Shown one piece after another: positions 26,422-34,607 of a stretch of 64,000 nucleotides of DNA. The stretch comes from Bog-473 sp963840245 (GTDB lineage: Bacteria; Actinomycetota; Acidimicrobiia; Acidimicrobiales; RAAP-2), in the NCBI GenBank assembly GCA_963840245.1, contig CAWIYI010000013.1, positions 1-64,000 of the forward strand. Direction: 5' to 3'. The position numbers and the translations under genes were made by a program. The number at the start of each line of letters is the position of its first letter. Position 1 is the stretch's first letter. The notes under the pieces were generated by a model. That model did not search any database. It was not told where the DNA came from and saw only the letters and a program-made list of their open reading frames with translations.

Positions 26422-27192
26422 GTGCCCCGCGTGGAGATCGAGGACGCCACGCCCGGCGTCCGGGTCATCGCCTTCAACCGGCCCGAGGTGCGCAACGCCT
26501 TCGACACCGCCATGTACCAGGAGGTGACCGCCGCACTGCAGGCCGCCGACACCGACGAGGAGGTCGGTGCCGTCGTGCTGACCGGCCGCGGCTCGGCTTT
26601 CACCTCCGGCCAGGACCTGGCCGAGATGGCCGCCATCGCGTCCGGGACCGCCGTCGAGGGAGCCGGACAGGGTTTCATGGGACTGCTCGACTGCCTCGTC
26701 GACCTCTCGGTACCGCTCCTCGCGGCGGTGAACGGCGTCGCGGTCGGGCTCGGCTTCACCCTCCTCCCTCACTGCAATCTCGTCCTCGTCGATGCCGGGG
26801 CGCGCCTGCGCGTGCCGTTCACCGAGCTCGGCGTGCCCCCCGAAGCCGCCAGCAGCGTCCTGTTCCCCGCCCTGATGGGGTGGCAGCGGGCGGCCAAGGT
26901 GCTGCTCACCTCGGACTGGGTCGGCGCGCGCGAGCTGGTCGACCTCGGCCTGGCTCTGCAGGTGTGCGACGAGGGCGCCGTGCTCGACGAGACCGTCGCC
27001 CTGGCCGCGCGCATCGCGGCCCATCCCCGCGCCGCCACCCGGGCCAGCGCGTCGCTGCTGCGGGCGGCGCGCCGCGACGCCGTGCTCGAGGCCAATCGCC
27101 GCGAACAGGCGGCCTTCGCCCGGTTGCTCGGCACCGCCGTCGGCGGCGGCACCCTGGCCGAGTTCGCCGCCCGTACTCCCGCCGGGTCCTGA
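26422..27192 (+). CDS. Enoyl-CoA hydratase/isomerase family protein
   Basis: A 256-residue crotonase-fold enzyme. The CoA-binding oxyanion loops are at FTSGQDLAEM and NGVAVGLGFTLLPHCNLVL, and the ELGVPPEAASS segment carries a Glu at the position used in catalysis by hydratases. It would act on a CoA thioester intermediate, hydrating or isomerising a double bond. GTG 26422 follows the CMD stop by 6 nt and the F420-type gene begins 2 nt after its own stop, so it is inside one transcript. Confidence 0.9.
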   Translation: MPRVEIEDATPGVRVIAFNRPEVRNAFDTAMYQEVTAALQAADTDEEVGAVVLTGRGSAFTSGQDLAEMAAIASGTAVEGAGQGFMGLLDCLVDLSVPLLAAVNGVAVGLGFTLLPHCNLVLVDAGARLRVPFTELGVPPEAASSVLFPALMGWQRAAKVLLTSDWVGARELVDLGLALQVCDEGAVLDETVALAARIAAHPRAATRASASLLRAARRDAVLEANRREQAAFARLLGTAVGGGTLAEFAARTPAGS

Positions 27193-27194
27193 CC

Positions 27195-28055
27195 GTGCGC
27201 CTGGGCATCACGGCCGCCCTGACCGACGGCGACCTGGCCCCGGCCGTGCTGGCCGCCGCGGTCGAGGAGCTCGGCTTCGACTCGCTCTACCTCCCGGAGC
27301 ACACCCACCTCCCGGTGCGGGAGGACACACCTCCTGCACTCGTCGGCGGCGTGCGCCTCGACGACTACAAGCGCTGCCTCGACCCTCTGGTGGCGCTCGC
27401 CACGGCGGCCGCGGTGACGACGCGCATCGGGCTCGGCACCGGCATCCTGCTCGTCGCGCAGCACGACCCGATCTTGTTGGCCAAGCAGGTGGCGACGCTC
27501 GACCATCTCTCCGGGGGCCGGATCACGCTGGGGATCGGGTTCGGCTGGAACCGCGCCGAAGCTGAGGACCACGGCGTCGACTGGGCCCGCCGCCACGCCG
27601 TGCTGCGCGAGCACCAGGCCGCCATGGAGGCGATCTGGTCCAACGACCAAGCCGAGTTCCACGGCGAGTTCGTCGACTTCGCCCTGACGTGGTCCTGGCC
27701 CAAGCCGGTGCAGCAGCCGCGGGTGCGCACGCTGGTCGGCGGCGGCGCCAACGATGCCGTCTTCGCCGCCGTCGTCGAGTGCGCCGACGGCTGGATCCCG
27801 ATCGGCGGCAGCGGCCTCGGCGCCGCCATCCCGCGCCTCCACGCACAGGCCGAAGAGGCCGGCCGCGATCCGGCCGCACTCTCCGTCGTCCCCTTCGGCA
27901 CCATCGCTGACGAGGGCAAGCTCGAGCATTACGCCGGGCTGGGCATCACCGAGGTGGTGCTGCGCGTCCGGGCCGGCGACGAGCGCTCCGTCCGGGCCGA
28001 GTTGGAGTCGTTGGCGCCGCTCCTCCCGTTCGCGGCCACACTGGAGCAACCATGA
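27195..28055 (+). CDS. LLM-class F420-dependent oxidoreductase
   Basis: A 286-residue luciferase-like oxidoreductase. Motifs: LYLPEHTHLPV near residue 35, RIGLGTGILLVAQHDPILLAKQVATLD, LSGGRITLGIGFGWN and RTLVGGGANDAVFAAV. It is a different subgroup from the two other such enzymes in the window (TIGR03619-like by motif, tentative). In this operon it probably carries out a hydride transfer on a pathway intermediate. GTG 27195 is the start; its stop overlaps the next ATG as ATGA. Confidence 0.9.
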   Translation: MRLGITAALTDGDLAPAVLAAAVEELGFDSLYLPEHTHLPVREDTPPALVGGVRLDDYKRCLDPLVALATAAAVTTRIGLGTGILLVAQHDPILLAKQVATLDHLSGGRITLGIGFGWNRAEAEDHGVDWARRHAVLREHQAAMEAIWSNDQAEFHGEFVDFALTWSWPKPVQQPRVRTLVGGGANDAVFAAVVECADGWIPIGGSGLGAAIPRLHAQAEEAGRDPAALSVVPFGTIADEGKLEHYAGLGITEVVLRVRAGDERSVRAELESLAPLLPFAATLEQP

Positions 28056-29287
28056 CCGACCTGATCGACGACACCACACCCCGACTCGGGAGCACCACGC
28101 CGCTCCCGAAGATCATCAGCGTCGACGACCACATCGTCGAGCCGCCCCACCTGTGGGACACCTGGTTGCCGGCGCGCTTCCGCGACCGTGGCCCGAAGGC
28201 GGAGCGCCGCGGCATCGGCGAGATGGAGCACATCGGGGGCGGCGCCTACCGCCAGACCTTCGACCCCGACGGTCCCCAGGCCGACTGCTGGGTCTACGAG
28301 GACCTCGTCTACATCAACAAGCGCCACGTGGCCGCCGTCGGCTTCGACCGCGACGACATGACGATGTCCCCCATCACCTACGACGAGATGCGGCCCGGCT
28401 GCTACGACCCGATGGCCCGCATCGCCGACAACGAGACCAACTGGGTCGAAGCCAGCCTGTGCTTCCCCACGTTCCCCCGCTTCTGCGGCCAGACCTTCCT
28501 GGAGGCCAAGGACAAGGAGCTGGCCGAGGCCTGCGTCGTCGCCTACAACGACTTCATGGTCGAGGAGTGGTGCGGGGACAGCGGGGGCCGGCTGCTCCCG
28601 CTGTGCCTCATCACGCTGTGGGACACCGGGAAGGCCGCCGCCGAGGTCCGCCGGAACGCTGCCCGCGGCGTGCGCGCCGTCTGCTTCAGCGAGATACCGC
28701 CCCACCTCGGGCTGCCCAGCATCCACAGCGGTGCCTGGGACCCCTTCTTCGCCGCCTGCGAGGAGACCGGCACGGTGGTCTGCATGCACATCGGCTCGTC
28801 GTCGAAGATGCCGGCCACCTCGGCCGACGCACCGGTGGCCGTGGCCGCCGCGCTGAGCTTCGGCAACGCCATGTCGTCACTGTGCGACTTCTTGTTCTCC
28901 GGCGTCCTCATCCGCTTCCCCCGCCTGATCCTCGCCTACTCGGAGGGCCAGATCGGGTGGCTTCCCTACATCCTCGAGCGGGTCGACGACGTGTGGCGCG
29001 AACACCGGGCCTGGGGCGGAGTGAAGGACATCGTCCCCGAGCCGCCGTCGACCTACTTCCACCGGCAGGTCTACGGCTGCTTCTTCCGCGACCAGCACGG
29101 GCTCGACTCCCTCGGCGTCATCGGCGCCGACCGGGTGACCTTCGAGACCGACTACCCCCACACCGACTCGACCTGGCCGGACACCCGCGCCGTGGCGGAG
29201 GAGCTGGTGCGGGACCTCTCCGACGAGGAGGTGTACCGGATCATGCGGGGCAACGCCATTGCGATGCTCGGCCTCGAGGGACCGTGA
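28052..29287 (+). CDS. Amidohydrolase family (metal-dependent, COG2159-like)
   Basis: A 411-residue TIM-barrel hydrolase or decarboxylase of the amidohydrolase-2 family. The N-terminal VDDHIVEPPHLWDTW holds metal-ligand positions (D/E-x-H type), VVCMHIGSSSK provides the barrel His, and FETDYPHTDSTWP the terminal Asp. The family includes ACMSD-type decarboxylases and other ring-cleavage enzymes, and is common in actinobacterial degradation clusters. Overlaps both neighbours by 4 nt (ATGA, then GTGA), which shows tight translational coupling. Confidence 0.9.
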   Translation: MTDLIDDTTPRLGSTTPLPKIISVDDHIVEPPHLWDTWLPARFRDRGPKAERRGIGEMEHIGGGAYRQTFDPDGPQADCWVYEDLVYINKRHVAAVGFDRDDMTMSPITYDEMRPGCYDPMARIADNETNWVEASLCFPTFPRFCGQTFLEAKDKELAEACVVAYNDFMVEEWCGDSGGRLLPLCLITLWDTGKAAAEVRRNAARGVRAVCFSEIPPHLGLPSIHSGAWDPFFAACEETGTVVCMHIGSSSKMPATSADAPVAVAAALSFGNAMSSLCDFLFSGVLIRFPRLILAYSEGQIGWLPYILERVDDVWREHRAWGGVKDIVPEPPSTYFHRQVYGCFFRDQHGLDSLGVIGADRVTFETDYPHTDSTWPDTRAVAEELVRDLSDEEVYRIMRGNAIAMLGLEGP

Positions 29288-30546
29288 GGCTGGGCGACGT
29301 CGTCAACCCGGAGGCGGCGCACTGGGGCAAACCGCTGGCCGGTGTCCGCATCCTCGCCCTCGAGCAGATGCAGGCGCTGCCCTATGCCACCCAGCTCCTG
29401 GGGCGCCTCGGTGCCGAGGTGGTGAAGGTCGAGGCGCCCGGCACCGGCGACCTCGGGCGCACCGCGGCGCCCGCCATGACCGACCCTGACGGCCGCGCTG
29501 TCGGGGCCACCTTTCTGCGCAACAACCTGTCCAAGCACTCGGTCGTCATCGACCTCAAGCAGCCGGCCGGGCGCGACCTGGTGCTGCGGCTGGCTCCGCG
29601 CTTCGACGTCGTGGCCGAGAACTTCCGCGCCGGCGCCATCGAGCGCCTCGGCCTCGGCTACGACGACATCGCCGCCGCGCACCCCGCGGTGGTCTACCTC
29701 TCCATCTCCGGCTTCGGCCACGCCGTCCCGGCGGGGACGCCGTCCTCGCCCTACGCCGGCTGGCCCGCCCTCGCCGCCATCGTCGAGGCCATGAGCGGCG
29801 CCTACGAGTTCAAGCGGCCCGACGGGCAGCCACCGGTGGGCGCACCCATGGGCGGCCTCGGCGACATCGTCACCGCGCTGTTCGCCGTCATCGGCACGCA
29901 GGCCGCGCTGCGCCAGCGCGAGCGCACCGGTCGGGGCCAGCGCGTCGACGTGGCCATGCTCGACGCCATGGTGGCCGTGCTCGACGTCGTGCCGAACTTC
30001 TGGTCCCTCGGCATGCCGATGGGCACCCCATGGCCCGGGATCCTGGACGGCTTCCGGGCGGCCGACGGCTGGTTCATGCTCCAGGTGCTGCGGGCGCACC
30101 AGTGGCCCGACCTGGCCCGCGCCATCGGCCGCCCCGAGTGGGCGGACGATCCGCGTTTCGCCACCCCGCAGGGCTGGATCGACCATCTCGAGTCCGACAT
30201 CCGGCCCGCGCTCGAGTCCTGGGCGGGCACCCTCTCCAAGCGGGAGGCCTGCGACGCCCTCAACGCGGCCGGCCTCGTGGCCGGGCCCGTGGCCACCGAC
30301 GGCGAGGTGGTGGCCGACCCGCACCTCGAAGGGCGACACATGCTCGTCGAGCATCCGCGGCCCGACGGCGTCGCCCAACCGGTGCTGATCCCGGGGCTCC
30401 CGGTGAAGTTCGCCGACGTCGCCGAGGGGCCCGAGACCAGGGTGCCCTGGCTGGGCGAGCACACCGACGAGGTGCTCGGCGCGGAGCTCGGGCTGGGTGA
30501 CGATGAGCTGACGGCGTTGCGAGCGGACGGGGTGATCGGTCCCTGA
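29284..30546 (+). CDS. CoA transferase family III (CaiB/BaiF type)
   Basis: A 420-residue class III CoA transferase. Typical elements: LAGVRILALEQMQALPYATQLLGRLGAEVVKVE at the start, NNLSKHSVVIDLKQPAGR, and the catalytic Asp region in VDVAMLDAMVAVL. It would load a carboxylic acid onto CoA or move CoA between acids, feeding the enoyl-CoA hydratase in the same operon. The GTG overlaps the preceding stop. The last gene of the unit. Confidence 0.9.
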   Translation: MRLGDVVNPEAAHWGKPLAGVRILALEQMQALPYATQLLGRLGAEVVKVEAPGTGDLGRTAAPAMTDPDGRAVGATFLRNNLSKHSVVIDLKQPAGRDLVLRLAPRFDVVAENFRAGAIERLGLGYDDIAAAHPAVVYLSISGFGHAVPAGTPSSPYAGWPALAAIVEAMSGAYEFKRPDGQPPVGAPMGGLGDIVTALFAVIGTQAALRQRERTGRGQRVDVAMLDAMVAVLDVVPNFWSLGMPMGTPWPGILDGFRAADGWFMLQVLRAHQWPDLARAIGRPEWADDPRFATPQGWIDHLESDIRPALESWAGTLSKREACDALNAAGLVAGPVATDGEVVADPHLEGRHMLVEHPRPDGVAQPVLIPGLPVKFADVAEGPETRVPWLGEHTDEVLGAELGLGDDELTALRADGVIGP

Positions 30547-30591
30547 GAAGGTCGCGCATCACAGGCGTCGGCCGGACCGTTCTCACGACTG

Positions 30592-31813
30592 ATGACCGAG
30601 ACTGCTTCCGACGTCGCCCCGCTCCGTGCCGGTGTCGGCGCCGACGTGATCAGTGCGGCAGCCGCCTTGTCGAACGAGGAGCGAACCGAGCGCCTCGAGG
30701 AGCTCTTTGCCGCCAAGGCAGCCGCTGAAGGCGAGATCGTCGTGCACTTGGGCGAGGTCGAGCGCTCCCAGTCCTTTCGCGAGGAGGGGGCGACCTCGAC
30801 GCAGCACTGGGTCACCGAGCGCTTCGGGGTCTCGATGGCAACGGCGCGCTCGCTCACCCACGTCGGTGAGCTCGCTTGGGAGCTCCCCCACCTTGTCGGT
30901 GCCCTGTGTGGGGGCGAGGTGTCCCTGGACAAGGTGCGCGCCGTGGCCAACGTGGCCACCCCCGAGAGCGATGCCGAATTGTGCCAGCGGGCCAAAGAGC
31001 ACTCGGCACGTGAGCTGGCCGAGGTGGCCGCCGCGAGCGCCCCGACCAGGGGGTCCGGCGGTCACCTGACCTCAGCCGAGCAGCACGAGAGGCGCTCGGT
31101 GCGTTTCAACGACACCTTTCGCACAGTGACGGCCCAGTTGCCCGCCGACTCCTACGCCGAGACCAGGGCCTGTCTCGAGGCGAGGGCCCAAAAGATCCCC
31201 TCTGACGGGGAGACCCCGTGGGACCAGCGGCTCTGCGACGGGTTCTTGGAGCTCATCCACTTCTCGGGCTCCGAGGCGTCCGGCCAGGGCACGACATCGA
31301 GCCCGAACTTCGTCGTCGTCCACGTCCCGCTCGACGCCTTGATCTCTGAGGCAGACGAAACGAGCGAGTTGGCCGGTGAGCTCGAACGAGACGGCTTGAT
31401 CGATGGCGAGACGGTCCAGCGGATCGCTTGTGACGCCACCGTTGCCATCGCAGTCGACGACGATGTTGGCCACACCATGTACGAGGGCCGGGCCCGGCGG
31501 ACCCCAAGTGATGCCCAGCGTCGCGAGGTCATGCGCCGAGACCGCCATTGCCGCTTCCCGGGCTGTCCCAATGTGACGTTCGCCAATGTGCACCACGTCG
31601 TGCCCTGGAAACCCGGAGGCCGGACCGACCTCGAGAACCTCGCCCTTTTGTGTCTGTACCACCATCACCTGGTGCATTCGAAGGGCTGGACCATGAGCGG
31701 GAATGCCAATGAGGAGCTCAGCATCGTCGGCCCCACGGGCCGGATCATGGCGTCGCGCCCCTCGCCGCTTTGGACCAAGGTGACGGGGCGCGCCGCGGGG
31801 CCAAAAGCAGTAG
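30592..31813 (+). CDS. DUF222/HNH endonuclease domain protein (stop lost by apparent indel)
   Basis: An actinobacterial DUF222-HNH protein of about 406 residues if restored. The DUF222 helical part is N-terminal, and the HNH nuclease motif is RDRHCRFPGCPNVTFANVHHVVPW followed by NLALLCLYHHHLVH, with zinc Cys and catalytic His intact. As sequenced, the frame has no stop and runs to 32739, antisense through the hemolysin III gene. Removing one G from the G4 run 31797-31800 gives an immediate TAG at about 31811-31813 after KVTGRAAG, which is the usual family length. Such genes are multi-copy in actinobacterial genomes; role unknown. Confidence 0.85.
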
Positions 31814-31962
31814 GGCAACCGACGATCCGGTCGTGCCGCGGGCGCCCTTGTCGAGGATCTCGTCGGCGGCTCGGTGTACCCCGTTCGGCGGTCCTCTTGC
31901 GAAGAGTGGCGATGCGGTACGAGTCGAGAAGGTCGTCATCGGGCTTGCGAGCCCGAGTCGGC

Positions 31963-32646
31963 CTAGTACCGCGGCAACGCGATGAAGGCGACGAGGTAGG
32001 CGAACAACCCCGCACCGACCAGCGTGCAGGCGTGGAACACCTCGTGGAAGCCGAAGACCCGCGGCCACGGATTCGGTCGCTTGCGCGCGTAGACGAGCGC
32101 CCCCGCCGTATAGGCCAACCCTCCCGTGAGCATCAACGCGAACCCGACCCAGCCCAGGCTGCGCACGAGTTGGGGCGCCACGATGACCGGGCACCAGCCC
32201 ACGACGACGTAGGGGATGGCGACCACCCACTGCGGAGCATCGAGGAACACCTGGCGCAGCGCGATCCCGGCGGCGGCACCGGCCCAGACCATGGCGAGGA
32301 CGAGCACCTCGGCCCACCCGGTCAGCGCCAACCCCGCCACCGCCGTCGACGTCCCGGCGATACCGACGAAGATCGCGCCGTGGTCGGCCCGTCGCATGCG
32401 CCGCCACGCCGGCGCGGACCAGCGCAGCCGGTGGAACGCCGCGCTGGTGCCGAACATGACCAGCATCCCGGCGACGTAGATCGCGAGCACCGCGGTGGCC
32501 GCGGCGTCCGGGCCCGCGGCGATCAGGAACGGCCCCCCGACCAGCCAGGCGAAGAACGCAGCGGCGTGCAGCCAGCCCCGCAGCCGCGGGCGCTCGCCCC
32601 GGTTGTCGGCCGACTTGCCCTGCTCGCCCTGGGCCAGGACGGTCAC
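31963..32646 (-). CDS. Hemolysin III/PAQR family membrane protein
   Basis: A 227-residue integral membrane protein with about seven hydrophobic helices. HlyIII/YqfA family motifs: MFGTSAAFHRLRWS (SxxxH metal-ligand region), MRRADHGAIFVGIAGT (the D-H metal pair) and FGFHEVFHACTLVGA (HxxxH at the C-terminus). Despite its name, the family includes predicted hydrolases and osmotic or lipid-related proteins. GTG 32646 overlaps the serB stop. The DUF222 frame read opposite to it is not credible as a coding overlap. Confidence 0.88.
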   Translation of the reverse strand: MTVLAQGEQGKSADNRGERPRLRGWLHAAAFFAWLVGGPFLIAAGPDAAATAVLAIYVAGMLVMFGTSAAFHRLRWSAPAWRRMRRADHGAIFVGIAGTSTAVAGLALTGWAEVLVLAMVWAGAAAGIALRQVFLDAPQWVVAIPYVVVGWCPVIVAPQLVRSLGWVGFALMLTGGLAYTAGALVYARKRPNPWPRVFGFHEVFHACTLVGAGLFAYLVAFIALPRY

Positions 32647-33866
32647 GTGTCCTCCTCCTCCTCCTCTTGCTCCAGCCGGTCCGCCAGCTCCACCTCGCGG
32701 CGCGAGATGCCGAGGAGGAACAGGATGGCATCGAGGTAGGGCACGCTGAGGGCGGCGTCGGCGGCCTGGCGCACGACGGGCTTGGCGTTGAAGGCAATGC
32801 CGAGCCCGGCGGCGGCGAGCATGTCGATGTCGTTGGCCCCGTCGCCCACCGCGATGGTGCGGGCCAACGGCACGCCCGCCACGGCCGCGAACGAGGCCAG
32901 CGCCGTGGCCTTCCCGGCCCGGTCGACGATGGTCCCGTCCAGCTCGCCGGTCACGACGCCGCCGTCCAGCACGAGGATGTTGGCCGCCAGGTGGTCGATG
33001 CCGAGGTCGGTCACCAGCGGTCCGATCACCTGGGTGAACCCCCCGCTCACCACGGCCAACTCGTAGCCGAGCCTCTTCAGCGTGCGCACCAGCGTACGGG
33101 CGCCGGGGGTGAGCAGGATGCCGTCGCGCACGGCCTCGAGGTCCGCCTGCTTCAAGCCGGCCAGGAGGCGCACCCGCCCGCGTAGCGCGTCGGCGAAGTC
33201 GATCTCACCCGCCATGGCGGCCTCCGTGACCGCGGCCACCTCGCTGCCGCGGCCGCAGCGCTCGGCCAGCAGGTCGATCATCTCGCCCTGCAGCAAGGTG
33301 GAGTCCGCGTCCAGGACGATGAGATGCTTCGCCCTGCGGTGCAACCCGGCCCTCTGCACCGCGAGATCGACCTGGCAGCGGGCCGCCGCCTCGGCCAGGG
33401 CGCGCCGCAGGCTGTCGACATCGGCCCCGGCGACGGACAGCTCGTAGCTGTGCACCGGGTAGGCCGCCAGGCGCACGATCCGCTCGATGTTGCCGCCACA
33501 CCGCGCGATGCAGCCCGTCACCGTCTCGAGGGTGGCGGCATCGATCTCCGGCGCCAACAGCGTGACCAGATGGCTCTCCGTCAGCGCCTCCGTCTCCGTC
33601 TCCGGCTCCGCCTCCACGAGAGGCTCGACGGTCACCTCCACGCCCGCCGCGCCGAAGCGCTGCGCCAGGACGGCGCGCACCGGCTCCACCTCGGACGGCA
33701 CCATGTCCGCCTCTACGCAGAGCAGCAGCCGGCCGTGGACCCGGACCTGCTCCACGTCGTCCACCTCGACGCTGCGCTCGGCCAACGCGCCGAACAACCT
33801 CTCCGCGATGCCGGGGCCGTCCTGCCCGCTCACCGTGACGAGATACGGCGAGGGCGCCGCGGTCAC
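32643..33866 (-). CDS. serB: Phosphoserine phosphatase with N-terminal ACT domains
   Basis: A 407-residue SerB of the mycobacterial type: two N-terminal ACT-like domains (about 1-165; VTVSGQDGPGIAERLF begins the first) and a HAD phosphatase domain. HAD motifs are VLDADSTLLQGE (DxDxT variant with nucleophile and acid Asp), VVSGGFT with Ser, Lys of GKATAL and GDGANDIDML. It removes phosphate from L-phosphoserine in the last step of serine synthesis; the ACT domains bind serine in related enzymes. GTG 33866 overlaps the acyltransferase stop. Confidence 0.93.
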   Translation of the reverse strand: MTAAPSPYLVTVSGQDGPGIAERLFGALAERSVEVDDVEQVRVHGRLLLCVEADMVPSEVEPVRAVLAQRFGAAGVEVTVEPLVEAEPETETEALTESHLVTLLAPEIDAATLETVTGCIARCGGNIERIVRLAAYPVHSYELSVAGADVDSLRRALAEAAARCQVDLAVQRAGLHRRAKHLIVLDADSTLLQGEMIDLLAERCGRGSEVAAVTEAAMAGEIDFADALRGRVRLLAGLKQADLEAVRDGILLTPGARTLVRTLKRLGYELAVVSGGFTQVIGPLVTDLGIDHLAANILVLDGGVVTGELDGTIVDRAGKATALASFAAVAGVPLARTIAVGDGANDIDMLAAAGLGIAFNAKPVVRQAADAALSVPYLDAILFLLGISRREVELADRLEQEEEEEDT

Positions 33867-34525
33867 GACCGGGACACGTCCTTCTCGGTGACCCAGCCGG
33901 CGCCCTCCACCCATCGCTTGACGATCCGCGCCGGCACGCCCGCCACCACACAGCGGTCGGGGACCTCGCCGCGCACCACCGCGCCCGCGGCCACCACGAC
34001 GTGCTCGCCGATCTGCGTCCCCGGCAGGATGACCGCGTTGGCGCCGAGCCAGCTGCCCGAGCCGATGCGCACCGGGGCTTCGGTCGGCCACTGGCGCCCT
34101 ATCGGCTCGACCGGATCCTCGTAGGAATGGTTCTGATCCGTGATGTAGACGTACGGCCCGGTCTGGATGTCGTCGCCGATCACGATCTCCCAGTGGCCGA
34201 CGATGTGCGAGCCGCGACCGATCAGGCAGCGGCTGCCGATGGAGACGACCGGGTCGCTCGGCATCTGCTGTCCCGGTGCCATGCCGGCCGAGATGGAGAC
34301 GCCCGGACCGACGATCGTCTCGGCCCCCACGTGGATCAGGTGTTCGTTGTAGATGGCGCCCTGGGGGAACAGCAGGCAGGCGCCGGCACCCATCCTTCCG
34401 AAGCGCTGCCCCCGGGGGTCGTCGGGTCCAATCGCTCCGAGCTCGGCGGCGCCGTCCCAGGCCGCGCGCACCAATCGGGACAACGGCCGCCGCAACGGTC
34501 CGGGGAGGGAACGGGCCCAGCTCAC
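33863..34525 (-). CDS. Left-handed beta-helix acyltransferase
   Basis: A 220-residue transferase with hexapeptide repeats through the centre and C-terminus (VGAETIVGPGVSISAGM, IGSRCLIGRGSHIVG, IGSGSWLGANAVILPG, IGEHVVVAAGAVVRG). The catalytic His of acetyltransferases probably lies in DQNHSYED. The acceptor is unknown; such enzymes modify sugars or lipids of the envelope. GTG 34525 has TACCAT 6 nt upstream and no ribosome site, so it seems leaderless and heads an operon with serB and hlyIII. Confidence 0.85.
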   Translation of the reverse strand: MSWARSLPGPLRRPLSRLVRAAWDGAAELGAIGPDDPRGQRFGRMGAGACLLFPQGAIYNEHLIHVGAETIVGPGVSISAGMAPGQQMPSDPVVSIGSRCLIGRGSHIVGHWEIVIGDDIQTGPYVYITDQNHSYEDPVEPIGRQWPTEAPVRIGSGSWLGANAVILPGTQIGEHVVVAAGAVVRGEVPDRCVVAGVPARIVKRWVEGAGWVTEKDVSRS

Positions 34526-34531
34526 GCTGGA

Positions 34532-34537
34532 ATGGTA
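34532..34537 (-). promoter_or_regulatory. TACCAT -10 box, leaderless start
   Basis: On the minus strand TACCAT lies exactly 6 nt before GTG 34525. It forms one half of a divergent promoter pair with the box at 34595-34600. Confidence 0.6.
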
Positions 34538-34594
34538 GGTGTTGCCGGCGCCAGGACGATAAAGGCTGACCCGGCTGCAACGGGGGCGCGTGGG

Positions 34595-34600
34595 TAAGCT
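34595..34600 (+). promoter_or_regulatory. TAAGCT -10 box, leaderless start
   Basis: TAAGCT followed by 7 nt and GTG 34608. This box decides the start of the secreted dimethylformamidase-like protein over the upstream GTG at 34590. Confidence 0.6.
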
Positions 34601-34607
34601 TCATGTC

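Noticed and set aside
31963..32646. Toxin (hemolysin) activity
   Set aside because: The hemolysin III name is historical; the protein is a PAQR-like membrane protein beside serB with no virulence context.
31814..32739. C-terminal extension of the HNH protein
   Set aside because: The extension is antisense to hlyIII, has no recognisable domain and disappears when one base is removed from a G4 run.
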